32,831 nt of DNA from Candidatus Cloacimonadota bacterium (GTDB lineage Bacteria > Cloacimonadota > Cloacimonadia > Cloacimonadales > Cloacimonadaceae). The first letter of the stretch is position 1, and each line of letters starts with the position of its first letter. Positions 1 through 10,023 of this stretch are shown in pieces. The stretch covers positions 1 to 32,831 of the forward strand of contig DAHVPA010000002.1 of NCBI GenBank assembly GCA_027318525.1, read 5' to 3'. The notes beneath the pieces are model-generated. The model saw nothing but the letters and a program-made list of their open reading frames with translations, did no database searches and was not told the DNA's origin. The position numbers were made by a program, and so were the translations under genes.

Positions 1-3000
1 GGTCACTCCATCCCTGAAAGTGCAGTAACGGAAGCTGTTGTTGGGGTCGACGCTAGCACCGCTGAGAATCTGGACACCATTGGCATTCATATTTTTGAAG
101 GTGCAGTATTCGGCGGCAATCATAGCACCGCTGTTGATCTGGTAGGTGATGTAGCTGCTGATTGAACCGATCTGAGCCGGAGTGGACTGGTCACCGATGC
201 ATTGCAGGACTCCGTCGCTGTTCACAGCCAAAGTCTGGGAACCGGCAAGCTGGAGATAGGCACCGCTATCGACTTCCAGGATGCCGTTGCGTCCGATGCT
301 CACTCCTCTGTTTACTTTCAGATTATTGTGGTTGAGGTCAAATCTGCCGGAGCTGCAACTGACTGCTCCATTGCACTGGATAGGAGTGGAATCAAGTCTG
401 GCGCCGGTCGGACTGTTGATATACAGGTCGTAGAAATTATTGCCGGCAGCCATGATAATGGATGATGGCTGACCGGAAGGATGAGCGACGACGGTGATGC
501 GTCCGGTGGTGGGAGTAAAGGAGGAAGCAGTGGGGATTTCGATTCCGGCGCAGCTAATCCGGTAGTTGGTATTGGCAAAGGTAAGCCCGGTGCCGAAGAT
601 TAGCTTGTGGTTGACGGCGTTGAAAGCTCCAGTGCCCAAAGTCAGGTTTCCGGTCAAGGTTGTGCTATAAGGCGCAGTAGCGTCAAACCATCTGAAGATA
701 CCACCCGTCATGACCAGAACCGAAGCAGCAGAAAAGACAGGGTAGCCGGTGATATCCACGGTCTGGGCATAGGTATTGAGTCTGCCGTTTAGAGTGAGGT
801 TTCCTCCAATACTGAGTCCGGCATTTGCCAGGTCAAAGGTATTGCCGGAATTGACAGTAAGACTTCCATTCAGGACAAGAGGTGAAATGCTTCCGGAAAC
901 TATGGTCAAAGAATCCGTTCCGCTGATGCCTGCAGCAACCAGCTCACCCAATTGGGTTCCCGCAGCCATGATATTAAGGGTGGCATCTGCTCCCTGCATG
1001 GACAAAGTGGCAGCTGCAGGATAACTCACAGTTGCGCCACTCTGGACAATGAAGCTGTTCTGACATTTGGTGTTGCCATCCGTAATCGCAGTTATAGAGC
1101 CGCTGTAATAAGTCAGATTGCCTGATACATTGAGCTGGGAAGATGCAGAACTGCAAGCCAGAGTGCCGTAAACATCCAGGTTTCCGTTCACAGTGCAGGT
1201 TCCCGTGCCCAGATTCAAGATGCCGGCTTGAATGGTCAGGTTGTTGCTGAAGGAGACATTTCCGGTCAGGCTGACATTATAAGAGCGGCTATATGACTTG
1301 TTTACGATAAGATAGGGGAATGGGCTTCCTGCCGCGGAAAAGACATTGGCGTCGGAGTCTTTGTATAATTCAATGGTTGTATTTCCCCAATCGATTGTGC
1401 GGTAGATGCGGACATCCTTGGCAATACGGATGATGCCCCCCGTAATATTGGTGGTGATGGCATATCCTGTCCCCAGCAGGTTTAGACCATTATCCGTAAA
1501 GTTAAGGCTGCCACCGGAAAGGGTCAAGCTCATGGGAGCAGTATTTGCCCAGGTGCTGCCATTGCTGTCACCACCTGTTATGTTGAAGTTCCCTGTGGTA
1601 ATATTCAGGCTGGCATTAATATTAATCGTCATTACAGAGCTGAAATTGAGGCTGAGCTCACCTCCATTCAGGTTGTAAGTGCCGGTGATATTGCTGACCT
1701 GAGCGCCGGCAGTCAGGCTGCCTCCATTGACTTCAACGGTTCCGGACATCAGGTTATACAAAGAGGCAACGACAGAGCTGCTTTGAGGCACAATGAATTT
1801 GCCGGAGGATTTATTGATATAGAGCTTATAGAAATTCGTGTTGTAGCAATTCTGATCCGTAGCACCGGAGAATGTCACAGTTGACCCGGAATAGATACAG
1901 TCATCAGGAGATTCACTGACCCAGGATTTACCTATGGTGATGTTCTTGTTCCTGATATTGATAGTGCCGTCTGCATAATCGAGGGTGCCATTAATAACAG
2001 CGTCGCTCTGGAACATGACAGCGCACCCGTTCCGGACAATCACATTATTAAGATAGCTGTTCGAACCCAGTGAGATAAAAGCCATGGGATCCCTGAGAGT
2101 AAGGATTCCGCCATTCATCTGAAGATTACCTTCGCAGGTGAGGTATTCGTCATTAACATAGTAGTAGATACCAGGCTGAGTGATTAAGGTGGCTGTGGGT
2201 GCGACTGTGGTGCTCATATCCACGATAAAATATCCATTCGTAGGCACGCTGAGATAAGCGGTGGCATTGGTCTTCTCAATTTCCAGGTTATAGACTGAAA
2301 CACTCTGGCTATTGGAGAGGATGTTTGATGCGGCAGAGCCGGAAAATTCCAGAGTCCCTTGAAAAACAAACTCTACGGGATGATTTATTGTAAGGTCACC
2401 TTTTATGGAAATCTTCTTTGTTCCGTTTCCGGTCATCACGGCACTGCTGTTTAGAACCAGGTTTCCGTCTACTGTCAAAACGCATTCACTTGAACTCATA
2501 TTAAGGGTGCCGTCAATTGTTGCGTTACCCGATACATTAAGATTGCCCAACTGGAACATCAGTGACGTCCCGCTTTCCATAGTAAAATTATTACAAGTGC
2601 CGGTGATTCCCATCAGCTTTGGCATATTGGGGACACCAACAGGTATCAGCACGTCTTTGGCAGCGTCGGGAATCCAGCCATTGCGCCAATTGGATGCCAC
2701 AGACCAGATGACCGAAGTGGTTCCCACCCATTTACTCAGGTTGGTGGGGAATACAGTTCTGGACAATTGGAAATTATCCAGGTAGATATTGTTTCCTCCC
2801 CCTCCTGAGGTTGCTTTGAACACGATAAAATAAAAGCCCGGCAGAGCAGGATTGAGGTTGCATTTATACTGATACCAACCGCTGGAAGTAACTGCAGGTG
2901 GCTGTGTGGCTGAACGGTAGATGGTAAAAAGTGATACAGGTGAGCCTGATAAGGAAGGGGCTGAATTGAGATATACCTCTACCTTATCCAGAGCTTCTGG

Positions 3001-4842
3001 TAGTTCGCTATCCCGATACATCCAGAAGGATAGGTTGTAATCGTAAGTTTCATAGTTGGTTAGGTCGATTCTGGGTGTGGCCATCAGGGCGAAATCATAG
3101 GCAGCAGCAGAATGTGCAGCATATTTGAGCATCCTGATTCCGGACTGTGGTTGAGCACTTGGGAACGAGGAGCTGGTCGTGTGGGTAAAACCTGCTGAGC
3201 CTGTAACAATACGAGTAAACCAATACATAGGCGGGCAATCTGTGACATCGAATTCCTGGATATAGGGATTGGTGGTGAAGTCTATGATTGCACCGGCAGG
3301 AGTTCCCAGAGTAAAGGTAATTGTTGAGCCGGCAGAGCCGATGGAATTGATGGATATTCCTCCGGGTGTGCCATCACTCAGAAATGGCGATGGATTTGTC
3401 GTGTCGTCAATATAAGTCCTGCCCGATTCCATGCTGAAATGTGCAAGGCTGGGGATGCCTTCAATCGTTACAGAACCATTGGGACGGTATACATATACCT
3501 CATCCGGAGGACCATCGGCATTGCCGTTACCGCAGGTTGTATTGATTCTCCAGACCAGTAGCCCTGACCCTGGAATGCTGTTTTCAAAAGCTCCGGTTTT
3601 TCGTCGGTATTCCACCAGATAGTATTCACTGGTGGAGTAAGGTGAGAGGAGCCGGTAAGCGCTTTTATGAGTGCCGGACGGATTGAGGGTATAAAGCTGC
3701 TGCACTGTTATGATGGGAATTTCTGCCTCTGTAATCCAGCCGGCGTATTTCCATTTCATGAAAGCACTCATATGCTGTGGTGGGTTGCTATCCGCGTCCA
3801 TGATGTCCCAGGTTGAAGCAGGCGAATAGGTGGAATTATCAGCATAATGATAAAGGTCTGGTGCACCCAGAGTATGGAAGAATTCATGTGCAAGTACACC
3901 AACGTTGTTTCCCGTCAGATGGTTCTGCACCTGAAGATTATAATCCAGAACCTGTTTCCCGTTGATATAGACTTCGGTCCACCAGTATCCCGTGCGGTGC
4001 GGCCAGAGCAGAGTTGCCCAGGCAGTTGTGCCACCTGCAACGATATATGTAACATTATCCACACAACCATCGTCATCTCCATCAATATCCAGACCGGCAG
4101 GAATTGATGCCGATACGCCATTGGTGGCTGCTGCCAGCAGGGCTTCTTCCCTTTCCCTGCAGATTGTGGAATTCTCATAGCCGATTGTGTTAAAGACCGA
4201 GTCATATGGACAATAATATCCGCGGGGATGTGAATCCTGCCAGCTTACGACCATTCCTCCCGCAGCAGCGGGATAGAAGGTGGAATTTACTGTCAGAGCA
4301 TTGTAAGAGGTTTCCAGAAAGTAATTCTTCATTGAGCCCGCATCCGTATTATGCCATCCGTCATACAGACTTATGGGCTGGTTGTATTCATCCTGTCCGG
4401 CAAAACGGATAAAGATAACGATATTGTTGAGGGTGCCTGAGTGCGGAGCTCTGCCGGGAGTATCAAAGGCGGTAAGTTCCGCCCGTCTTTCTTTGTAAAG
4501 ACGTTCAGAAATATTAATGCCGGGTGTCAGGATTGAGCGTCTGGCATCATCCCTGCCCACTACCAAGGCACCGGCTTTTACATCCTCACCTTCCTTTTCC
4601 GCATAGGTGTAATATCCGGTCTTGGGATTGCGGATGATGGTGTACCCGTCTTTATCGTGCAGCCAGTTGTGATATTCGTCTCCGCTGGCAAGGCATTCGA
4701 TGGACTTTCCGTCCGGCTGGGTGATGGTGTAGGGCATTGCTCTGACATAGGATGCGGAAAGGGATTGCACACATAACAATCCGGCTGTCACCGCGATAAG
4801 CAGAAATAAAAATTGTCTGGCAATATTGATAGCTCTTGGCAT
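1..4842 (-). CDS. Secreted M6-family (immune inhibitor A-like) metalloprotease with long repetitive C-terminal region; partial, C-terminus beyond left edge
   Basis: Open reading frame on the minus strand from ATG at 4842 to position 1 with no stop (4842 = 3 x 1614). N-terminal signal peptide (MPRAINIARQFLFLLIAVTAGLLCVQSLSA). Zinc-binding motif HEFFHTLGAPDLYHY encoded around 3846-3888. Asn/Gly/Ser-rich repetitive beta-strand-like segments follow. Absent from the ORF list, probably because it is open at the window edge. Confidence 0.88.
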   Translation of the reverse strand, partial: MPRAINIARQFLFLLIAVTAGLLCVQSLSASYVRAMPYTITQPDGKSIECLASGDEYHNWLHDKDGYTIIRNPKTGYYTYAEKEGEDVKAGALVVGRDDARRSILTPGINISERLYKERRAELTAFDTPGRAPHSGTLNNIVIFIRFAGQDEYNQPISLYDGWHNTDAGSMKNYFLETSYNALTVNSTFYPAAAGGMVVSWQDSHPRGYYCPYDSVFNTIGYENSTICREREEALLAAATNGVSASIPAGLDIDGDDDGCVDNVTYIVAGGTTAWATLLWPHRTGYWWTEVYINGKQVLDYNLQVQNHLTGNNVGVLAHEFFHTLGAPDLYHYADNSTYSPASTWDIMDADSNPPQHMSAFMKWKYAGWITEAEIPIITVQQLYTLNPSGTHKSAYRLLSPYSTSEYYLVEYRRKTGAFENSIPGSGLLVWRINTTCGNGNADGPPDEVYVYRPNGSVTIEGIPSLAHFSMESGRTYIDDTTNPSPFLSDGTPGGISINSIGSAGSTITFTLGTPAGAIIDFTTNPYIQEFDVTDCPPMYWFTRIVTGSAGFTHTTSSSFPSAQPQSGIRMLKYAAHSAAAYDFALMATPRIDLTNYETYDYNLSFWMYRDSELPEALDKVEVYLNSAPSLSGSPVSLFTIYRSATQPPAVTSSGWYQYKCNLNPALPGFYFIVFKATSGGGGNNIYLDNFQLSRTVFPTNLSKWVGTTSVIWSVASNWRNGWIPDAAKDVLIPVGVPNMPKLMGITGTCNNFTMESGTSLMFQLGNLNVSGNATIDGTLNMSSSECVLTVDGNLVLNSSAVMTGNGTKKISIKGDLTINHPVEFVFQGTLEFSGSAASNILSNSQSVSVYNLEIEKTNATAYLSVPTNGYFIVDMSTTVAPTATLITQPGIYYYVNDEYLTCEGNLQMNGGILTLRDPMAFISLGSNSYLNNVIVRNGCAVMFQSDAVINGTLDYADGTINIRNKNITIGKSWVSESPDDCIYSGSTVTFSGATDQNCYNTNFYKLYINKSSGKFIVPQSSSVVASLYNLMSGTVEVNGGSLTAGAQVSNITGTYNLNGGELSLNFSSVMTININASLNITTGNFNITGGDSNGSTWANTAPMSLTLSGGSLNFTDNGLNLLGTGYAITTNITGGIIRIAKDVRIYRTIDWGNTTIELYKDSDANVFSAAGSPFPYLIVNKSYSRSYNVSLTGNVSFSNNLTIQAGILNLGTGTCTVNGNLDVYGTLACSSASSQLNVSGNLTYYSGSITAITDGNTKCQNSFIVQSGATVSYPAAATLSMQGADATLNIMAAGTQLGELVAAGISGTDSLTIVSGSISPLVLNGSLTVNSGNTFDLANAGLSIGGNLTLNGRLNTYAQTVDITGYPVFSAASVLVMTGGIFRWFDATAPYSTTLTGNLTLGTGAFNAVNHKLIFGTGLTFANTNYRISCAGIEIPTASSFTPTTGRITVVAHPSGQPSSIIMAAGNNFYDLYINSPTGARLDSTPIQCNGAVSCSSGRFDLNHNNLKVNRGVSIGRNGILEVDSGAYLQLAGSQTLAVNSDGVLQCIGDQSTPAQIGSISSYITYQINSGAMIAAEYCTFKNMNANGVQILSGASVDPNNSFRYCTFRDGVT

Positions 4843-5169
4843 AAATACTCCTGTTGTCTTTTTCTGTTTGTTCAGAAGTTTGGGGATTGGTTTTTGGAAA
4901 AAAGTTAACAGCTTGTGGGCAACTACCAAGGGGAATTCCTTGCCCGTTTGAATTTTCTAAGTTACTATGATATCTATAATATACACATACAACTAAATTC
5001 GCTGCGGGGTTTCATTCAGATTTAATATAACCTAATCTAAGAGAATTTTTCCTGTCAAGTAAAAATATCATAACCTGACCGATAAACCCTCAATTGTAAA
5101 CGCAATTCCTACCCGCCGGGTGTGATTTTCCACCTTCCGGGTTGCTCTTTCCTTATCCTCTTCCATAAT

Positions 5170-5229
5170 TGCTGCGAGGGGTTATCGAGGGCTTTCCCCA
5201 CGAAGACCCCTCGGTGATCCCTCCGGTCA
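5170..5229 (+). repeat. 60-nt interspersed imperfect palindromic repeat, copy A
   Basis: TGCTGCGAGGGGTTATCGAGGGCTTTCCCCACGAAGACCCCTCGGTGATCCCTCCGGTCA; matches copy C (30145-30204, opposite strand) at 55/60 positions by hand alignment. Confidence 0.85.
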
Positions 5230-5448
5230 ATTGAGGTTATTCATATTCCGTAATGGTTAAATCCTGATTGCTTCCTGCATAATACCTAACTCCCCATTCA
5301 GCTATGGATTAACCTCAGATAAAGCCAATCCTGCCCTGATCTGAGCTTGATCTCTGACTCAGAGGTGGATTGGGCAAAAGGAAAAGATTGACAGATTACA
5401 AAACCATCAAAAATAATGATTGTAATAGCTTCGATGTGGGAGGATGTG

Positions 5449-5979
5449 ATGAAATCATTAAAGCTTATCCTGCTGACAATTATGCTAATAGCTGCAGTAT
5501 TTGCCTCAGCGCGGGAATTCCGGATTTATGGCATCGGGGAAAGCGTGAATAAGTTTTCGGAACTGGCTGCCTATGGCACCGCCGGTGAAATGATACTCTA
5601 CGGCGCGCCGGATGTTCCGGCTCAATACAATGGCATCTTTTCACCTGATTTGAAAATTGTTGCCGACAAGGAGAGCATTATCCGCGCCAAGAGCCTGAGC
5701 GTTATCCAAAAGCCGCAAGCTTATGCCTTGGAAGTGTTTGACGCCTGGGTGGAAAGACTTTCCGAAGTTTTGGACGAGCCCACCGCCATCCTGGTGGAAG
5801 GAGTGCCAAGTGACCATCCGCAGGACCTGGAGACAATTCTGAAAGACTTCCAGACAGCAGGAACCAGCCTCAACGCCATCTTTCTGGGCAAAACCTCCAC
5901 CAATATAGTCACCCTCAAAAGATATCCCTCCGAAGGAGCTTTCACCTACGACGTAACTGTCTATATGACGGATAAATAA
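5449..5979 (+). CDS. Exported hypothetical protein (176 aa, signal peptide)
   Basis: In-frame ATG at 5449 preceded by GGGAGG at 5438-5443, giving MKSLKLILLTIMLIAAVFASA signal peptide; preferred over the listed start at 5416. Confidence 0.7.
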   Translation: MKSLKLILLTIMLIAAVFASAREFRIYGIGESVNKFSELAAYGTAGEMILYGAPDVPAQYNGIFSPDLKIVADKESIIRAKSLSVIQKPQAYALEVFDAWVERLSEVLDEPTAILVEGVPSDHPQDLETILKDFQTAGTSLNAIFLGKTSTNIVTLKRYPSEGAFTYDVTVYMTDK

Positions 5980-6162
5980 TATAATTACGTAGATAATCCG
6001 CCGCACCTGTAACCTCTCATCAGGCAGAGACAAATCCACTCGTAACAGCCTTTCTAGACCTGATTTTACCAGCTTCTACCACTCCACACCCATATTTCAA
6101 ATGTCACGCTTCTGCCTTCCCCCAAAAACCTGCAATTGATTCAGCTTATACTTTTTGCCGGA

Positions 6163-6194
6163 TTCTATACATATAAGAGATGACATGTATAGAA
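6163..6194. promoter_or_regulatory. Perfect 10-bp inverted repeat (TTCTATACAT-N12-ATGTATAGAA), candidate operator of the downstream ArsR-type regulator
   Basis: TTCTATACAT at 6163-6172 and ATGTATAGAA at 6185-6194, about 80 bp upstream of the ArsR-family start codon. Confidence 0.5.
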
Positions 6195-6221
6195 AAAGGC
6201 AGTTTTCACTACATATTTTTC

Positions 6222-6227
6222 TTGACA
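6222..6227 (+). promoter_or_regulatory. Candidate -35-like TTGACA element upstream of ArsR/SdpR-type gene
   Basis: TTGACA 52 bp upstream of the start codon; no convincing canonical -10 was identified. Confidence 0.35.
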
Positions 6228-6273
6228 GGATAAAGGCATTTAGTTAATTGGTTAAATATCGAAAGGAGATAAC

Positions 6274-6549
6274 ATGGCACAGGATGATGTTTTCAAGGCG
6301 CTGGCTGATGCCAACCGCCGCAAAATCCTCAGGCTTCTGGCTAAAAAGGATTCCATGACGGCAGGGGAGATTTCCGACCAGTTTACGATTTCCAAACCAG
6401 CCGTCAGCGACCACCTCAAAATCCTGCGTAATGCAGGACTTATCTACGCTGAGAAGGATGGTCAGTTCATCCGCTATCAGCTCAATGCCACTGTTTTGCA
6501 GGAAATGGCGGCGCTGCTCTTTGACTTTCTGAAGATAGAGCAAAAATGA
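6274..6549 (+). CDS. ArsR/SdpR-family winged-helix transcriptional regulator
   Basis: VFKALADANRRKILRLLAKKDSMTAGEISDQFTISKPAVSDHLKILRNAGLIYAEKDGQFIRYQL is a typical ArsR HTH; RBS AAAGGAG just upstream; followed by an SdpI-like gene. Confidence 0.92.
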   Translation: MAQDDVFKALADANRRKILRLLAKKDSMTAGEISDQFTISKPAVSDHLKILRNAGLIYAEKDGQFIRYQLNATVLQEMAALLFDFLKIEQK

Positions 6550-6628
6550 TAAAGAATTACGTATTACTGATAACAAAAAAGAAGATTAGACAGGTTGCCG
6601 ACTCGGGTCGTAACCACGGGAGAAAAAA

Positions 6629-7300
6629 ATGAGATTACACAAATTCTTTCTGATTGCCATCATCGTGCTGGTGCTTGAACTGGCGGGAGTTCTTTACCTT
6701 GGATTGAGCCTGCCTGCCGATACCAGGATACCAATTCACTGGAACATCCATAATGAAATCGACGGATATGCTTCACGCAATACGGCGGTCTTTCCTTTCT
6801 GGCTGTTCAATGTCGCCATTTTTCTTTTGATGGTGTTTTCGGCGGAGCTTTCACCCGTCTTCAAGCAGAACAGGGAACGCTATGATGCAGTGATTCCGCC
6901 CCTGACGCTGATTTTGGTCGTGTTCTTTGCCCTGTTGCATATCTATATGCTGCTGTTGGGCAAATATCCCTGGCTGGAGCAAAAGGTGCAAGGTATCTAT
7001 ATCCTGATTGGAGCAATGTTTATCTGCATCGGGAATATCCTGCCCAAACTGCCCCGCAATTACATTGCCGGCATCAAAACTCCCTGGACCATCTATTCCG
7101 ACGAAATCTGGAGAAAGACTTCCCGGCTGGGAGGATTCAGCTTTGTGGTTTTAGGTCTGATGATGCTGGTCAAAGGTCTGTTTCGCATCCAAGCGGGATG
7201 GTATGATGCTCTTACTCTGATTGCTCTGGCGGCAGTAGTCATATTGCCAATGGCATACTCCTTTGTGCTTTACCGCAAAGCCAAAAAAGAAGAGGTCTGA
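6629..7300 (+). CDS. SdpI-like (DUF1648-containing) integral membrane protein
   Basis: Multiple TM segments; IPIHWNIHNEIDGYASRNTAVF resembles DUF1648; PKLPRNYIAGIKTPWTIYSDEIWRKTSRLGG is a characteristic SdpI-family motif. Confidence 0.88.
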   Translation: MRLHKFFLIAIIVLVLELAGVLYLGLSLPADTRIPIHWNIHNEIDGYASRNTAVFPFWLFNVAIFLLMVFSAELSPVFKQNRERYDAVIPPLTLILVVFFALLHIYMLLLGKYPWLEQKVQGIYILIGAMFICIGNILPKLPRNYIAGIKTPWTIYSDEIWRKTSRLGGFSFVVLGLMMLVKGLFRIQAGWYDALTLIALAAVVILPMAYSFVLYRKAKKEEV

Positions 7301-7373
7301 TAGCAGGCTGATAAGATTAGATCGGAATCCGAACTAATCCAACTCTTGAGATTCCATCAAGAAAATAGATTGC

Positions 7374-7403
7374 GGGACTGGCATCTGCCGGTCCCTTCTT
7401 TCC
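7374..7403 (+). terminator. Candidate intrinsic terminator downstream of the SdpI-like gene
   Basis: GGGACTGGC-ATCT-GCCGGTCCC stem (one G-U in RNA) followed by pyrimidine-rich TTCTTTCC. Confidence 0.5.
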
Positions 7404-7602
7404 ATACAGACAGTATATCTGCTACATCAAGTCAAAACACTTTTGCAACAAAGGTCAAATGATTTACTTGACAGATTTATTCGGATAAACTTTTCTTTTG
7501 CCTGAGTCTCAAAGCTGGGAATATCTACAAGGGAGATTTTGGTCTAAGCCTGAGGAAATTCTCAGCCGAACAACTACTTTTTATGTAGAGAGGATCCTAA
7601 TA

Positions 7603-8238
7603 ATGTATAGTGAAATCCGCCAGGAAGCCAGAATGATGCTGCAGGGACTTTGGACAGAGCTGGTTCCCGTCTGGTTTATATTTGCCCTGATAACAGCCGG
7701 AGCTTCTGCTGTTTTTGATGGTTTTGGCAGCTTGATCACGATTGTGATCGGTGGACCCATAACCATGGGGATCACGAGGATTTTCCTTAAAATCTATCGC
7801 AAGGAAGCTTTTGAATTTGGGCAGATGTTTGACGGTTTCAAGGAATTCAATCGCACTTTCACAGCTTATTTGCTCATTAGTATTTACACGTTTTTGTGGG
7901 CACTGCTGCTGATTGTGCCCGGCATAATTGCAGCTTTGGGATATAGTCAGACCTTCTTTATCATGGCGGAAAATCCTAATATTTCTGCTTCCGACGCCAT
8001 GCGCCAAAGCAAACAGATGATGTTCGGACACAAGACCGAGCTCTTCCTGCTGAACCTGTCCTTTATCGGCTGGGCGATTCTGGCTTCCATTCCCTTCGGC
8101 ATTGGCTGGTTCTGGCTGCAAAGCTATATCTTTGCTTCTTTGACCATCTTCTACAAACGTATCAAGGGCGAAGCTGCAGTTGTTACTGAACCGGTCAACC
8201 AACCCGAACCAGTTCCGGTCGATGAGACGATAAACTGA
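7603..8238 (+). CDS. DUF975-like multi-pass membrane protein
   Basis: ATG at 7603 preceded by AGAGAGGA; IGGPITMGITRIFLKIYRKE, LLIVPGIIAALGYSQTFFIMAENPNISASDAMRQSKQMMFGHK match the DUF975 pattern. Confidence 0.75.
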   Translation: MYSEIRQEARMMLQGLWTELVPVWFIFALITAGASAVFDGFGSLITIVIGGPITMGITRIFLKIYRKEAFEFGQMFDGFKEFNRTFTAYLLISIYTFLWALLLIVPGIIAALGYSQTFFIMAENPNISASDAMRQSKQMMFGHKTELFLLNLSFIGWAILASIPFGIGWFWLQSYIFASLTIFYKRIKGEAAVVTEPVNQPEPVPVDETIN

Positions 8239-8332
8239 TATTGCCATAGAGACAGGCGTCTCGCCCGTATTATGGATTTGCGGGATGCTTGTTAAATATA
8301 AGGTCCGTGTTGCACGATGCATGGAGGTGTTT

Positions 8333-9817
8333 ATGAAACACGCAGTTCTATTTCTTTGTCTGGTGGTTTTGCTTGTTGTCAGTGCCGGTTGTGGTAAAAA
8401 GACATCCGAGTCGGATAATGACACAGTGAAGAAACCCCGCTTCCTGCCTGAATCCGGGACTTATGAAGCAGGGCAGTATATGTCCATCCAGTGCGGCACG
8501 GAAGATGCCGAAATCCGCTATACGCTTGACCTGACGGAACCCACTCTGTCATCTCCGATTTACACCCAGTCCATGGTGATGCCGGATTTCTTCATCAACA
8601 ATTCGAACTATGTGACCATCAAAGCCAAAGCCTTCCGCAGTGACCTTTTACCCAGTCCCACCGCAACCGCAACCTACAACCTGAATTATGAAAATACGGT
8701 GGCGACGCCCGTTTTTGACACACCGGACGGCACTTTCAATTACTCTCCCATGAGCGTCTATATCTCTTGCGCCACGCCCGGTGCCCTCATCCGTTACACA
8801 CTGGACGGCAGTGAACCGGACTACACCTCCACTCCGTATAATACCAATAATTTTGTCCTGGTCAGCGGCAACCACAACATCCGTGCCAAGGCTTTCAAGG
8901 CAGGCTGGAACAGCAGTGCCGTTGCAGTCACCAACTATGTGCAGAAGATATATGAAACCGCCCGGTTCACGATGTCCTCACCGGCTCTGGATGTTGCTAT
9001 AGAAGGCAATTATGCTTATGTAGCAGAAAACGGAGGCAACCTCCGCATCTATGATATCAGCGATCCGTTTGCTCCCGAGGAAACAGCTGTCCTCTTTCTG
9101 GCGCCTTTTGTCAAAGCTGTCGCTATCCAGGGCAATTATGCCTATGCCGCGACCAGCTCTACCCTCTATACGATTGATGTGAGCAACCCTTCAGCGCCTG
9201 TAATCAAGAGTTATGAGAACGGTCTCTCCGCTACTTCAGAGATTGTGCTCAGGAATAACCTTGCCTATGTGACAGACGTCTCTGGCGGCTTGAACATCTA
9301 TGATGTCAGCAATCCGCTGGACATTGCCATGCTCGGCTATCTGGATACCCCCGGATATGCTTACGGCTTGTGCCTGAACGGCGATTACGCCTATGTGGCG
9401 GATGGTTATTCCGGCATTCGGATAATCAACATCAGTGACCCTGCTCATCCTGTTCTGGCAGGCACCAGGGACACCCCCGGCATGGCTGTGGATGTCACAA
9501 TCAGCGGAGAAAACATCTACGTTTCCGACTTCGCCTCTGGTATGAGCATCTATACCTTCATGAGTCCCACAATGCTGGACTATAGGGGGAACTTTGCTTC
9601 TCCCGACCTCACTCTGGGTATTCAGGTGGAAGGAAATCTGGCTTTCTGTGCTGAAGGAGCCGCCGGAGTGCGTGTGATGGATATCTCAAATATCAACAAT
9701 CCCCAAAGCCTTGGTTACTGCGGCACGGAAGTCGCCACTGATTTGGAAGTGGCGGGGGATTACATCTATGTGGCAGACGATATGGGAGGCTTCAGGATTA
9801 TCTATTCCGGATTGTAA
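8333..9817 (+). CDS. Lipoprotein with chitobiase/beta-hexosaminidase C-terminal-like domains and LVIVD-type repeats
   Basis: ATG at 8333 after GGAGGTG; lipobox VVSAGC; two copies of the 'G.YxxGQYMSIQCGTEDAEIRYTLDLTEPT' type module; repeated 'V.IEGNYAYVA..GGNLRIYDISDP..P' LVIVD repeats. Confidence 0.85.
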   Translation: MKHAVLFLCLVVLLVVSAGCGKKTSESDNDTVKKPRFLPESGTYEAGQYMSIQCGTEDAEIRYTLDLTEPTLSSPIYTQSMVMPDFFINNSNYVTIKAKAFRSDLLPSPTATATYNLNYENTVATPVFDTPDGTFNYSPMSVYISCATPGALIRYTLDGSEPDYTSTPYNTNNFVLVSGNHNIRAKAFKAGWNSSAVAVTNYVQKIYETARFTMSSPALDVAIEGNYAYVAENGGNLRIYDISDPFAPEETAVLFLAPFVKAVAIQGNYAYAATSSTLYTIDVSNPSAPVIKSYENGLSATSEIVLRNNLAYVTDVSGGLNIYDVSNPLDIAMLGYLDTPGYAYGLCLNGDYAYVADGYSGIRIINISDPAHPVLAGTRDTPGMAVDVTISGENIYVSDFASGMSIYTFMSPTMLDYRGNFASPDLTLGIQVEGNLAFCAEGAAGVRVMDISNINNPQSLGYCGTEVATDLEVAGDYIYVADDMGGFRIIYSGL

Positions 9818-9899
9818 AAACAAGTATTAGATTATTTGAAAGCAGCATTCCTCCGCTTTGCTTCGCCCTTAATACCTTGGGTTGAAATCAGTTGAGGAT

Positions 9900-9947
9900 A
9901 ACCTTCAGATAAAGCCATAACCGGCTTTATGTGGAGGTTATTTTTTG
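9900..9947 (+). terminator. Intrinsic terminator downstream of the LVIVD lipoprotein gene
   Basis: AACCTTCAGATAAAGCC-ATAACC-GGCTTTATGTGGAGGTT imperfect 17-bp stem (inner 8 bp perfect) followed by ATTTTTTGG. Confidence 0.75.
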
Positions 9948-10023
9948 GGTATCAGTTTGTTGTGAAAAAAGGGGTGTTTGAGCTGCGATAAGCAGCTGCT
10001 TTAGGGCTTAACAGCTTAACTGT

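Noticed and set aside
7597-8424. 275-aa minus-strand ORF
   Set aside because: Antisense to the DUF975-like gene and the lipoprotein start; no coding signature.
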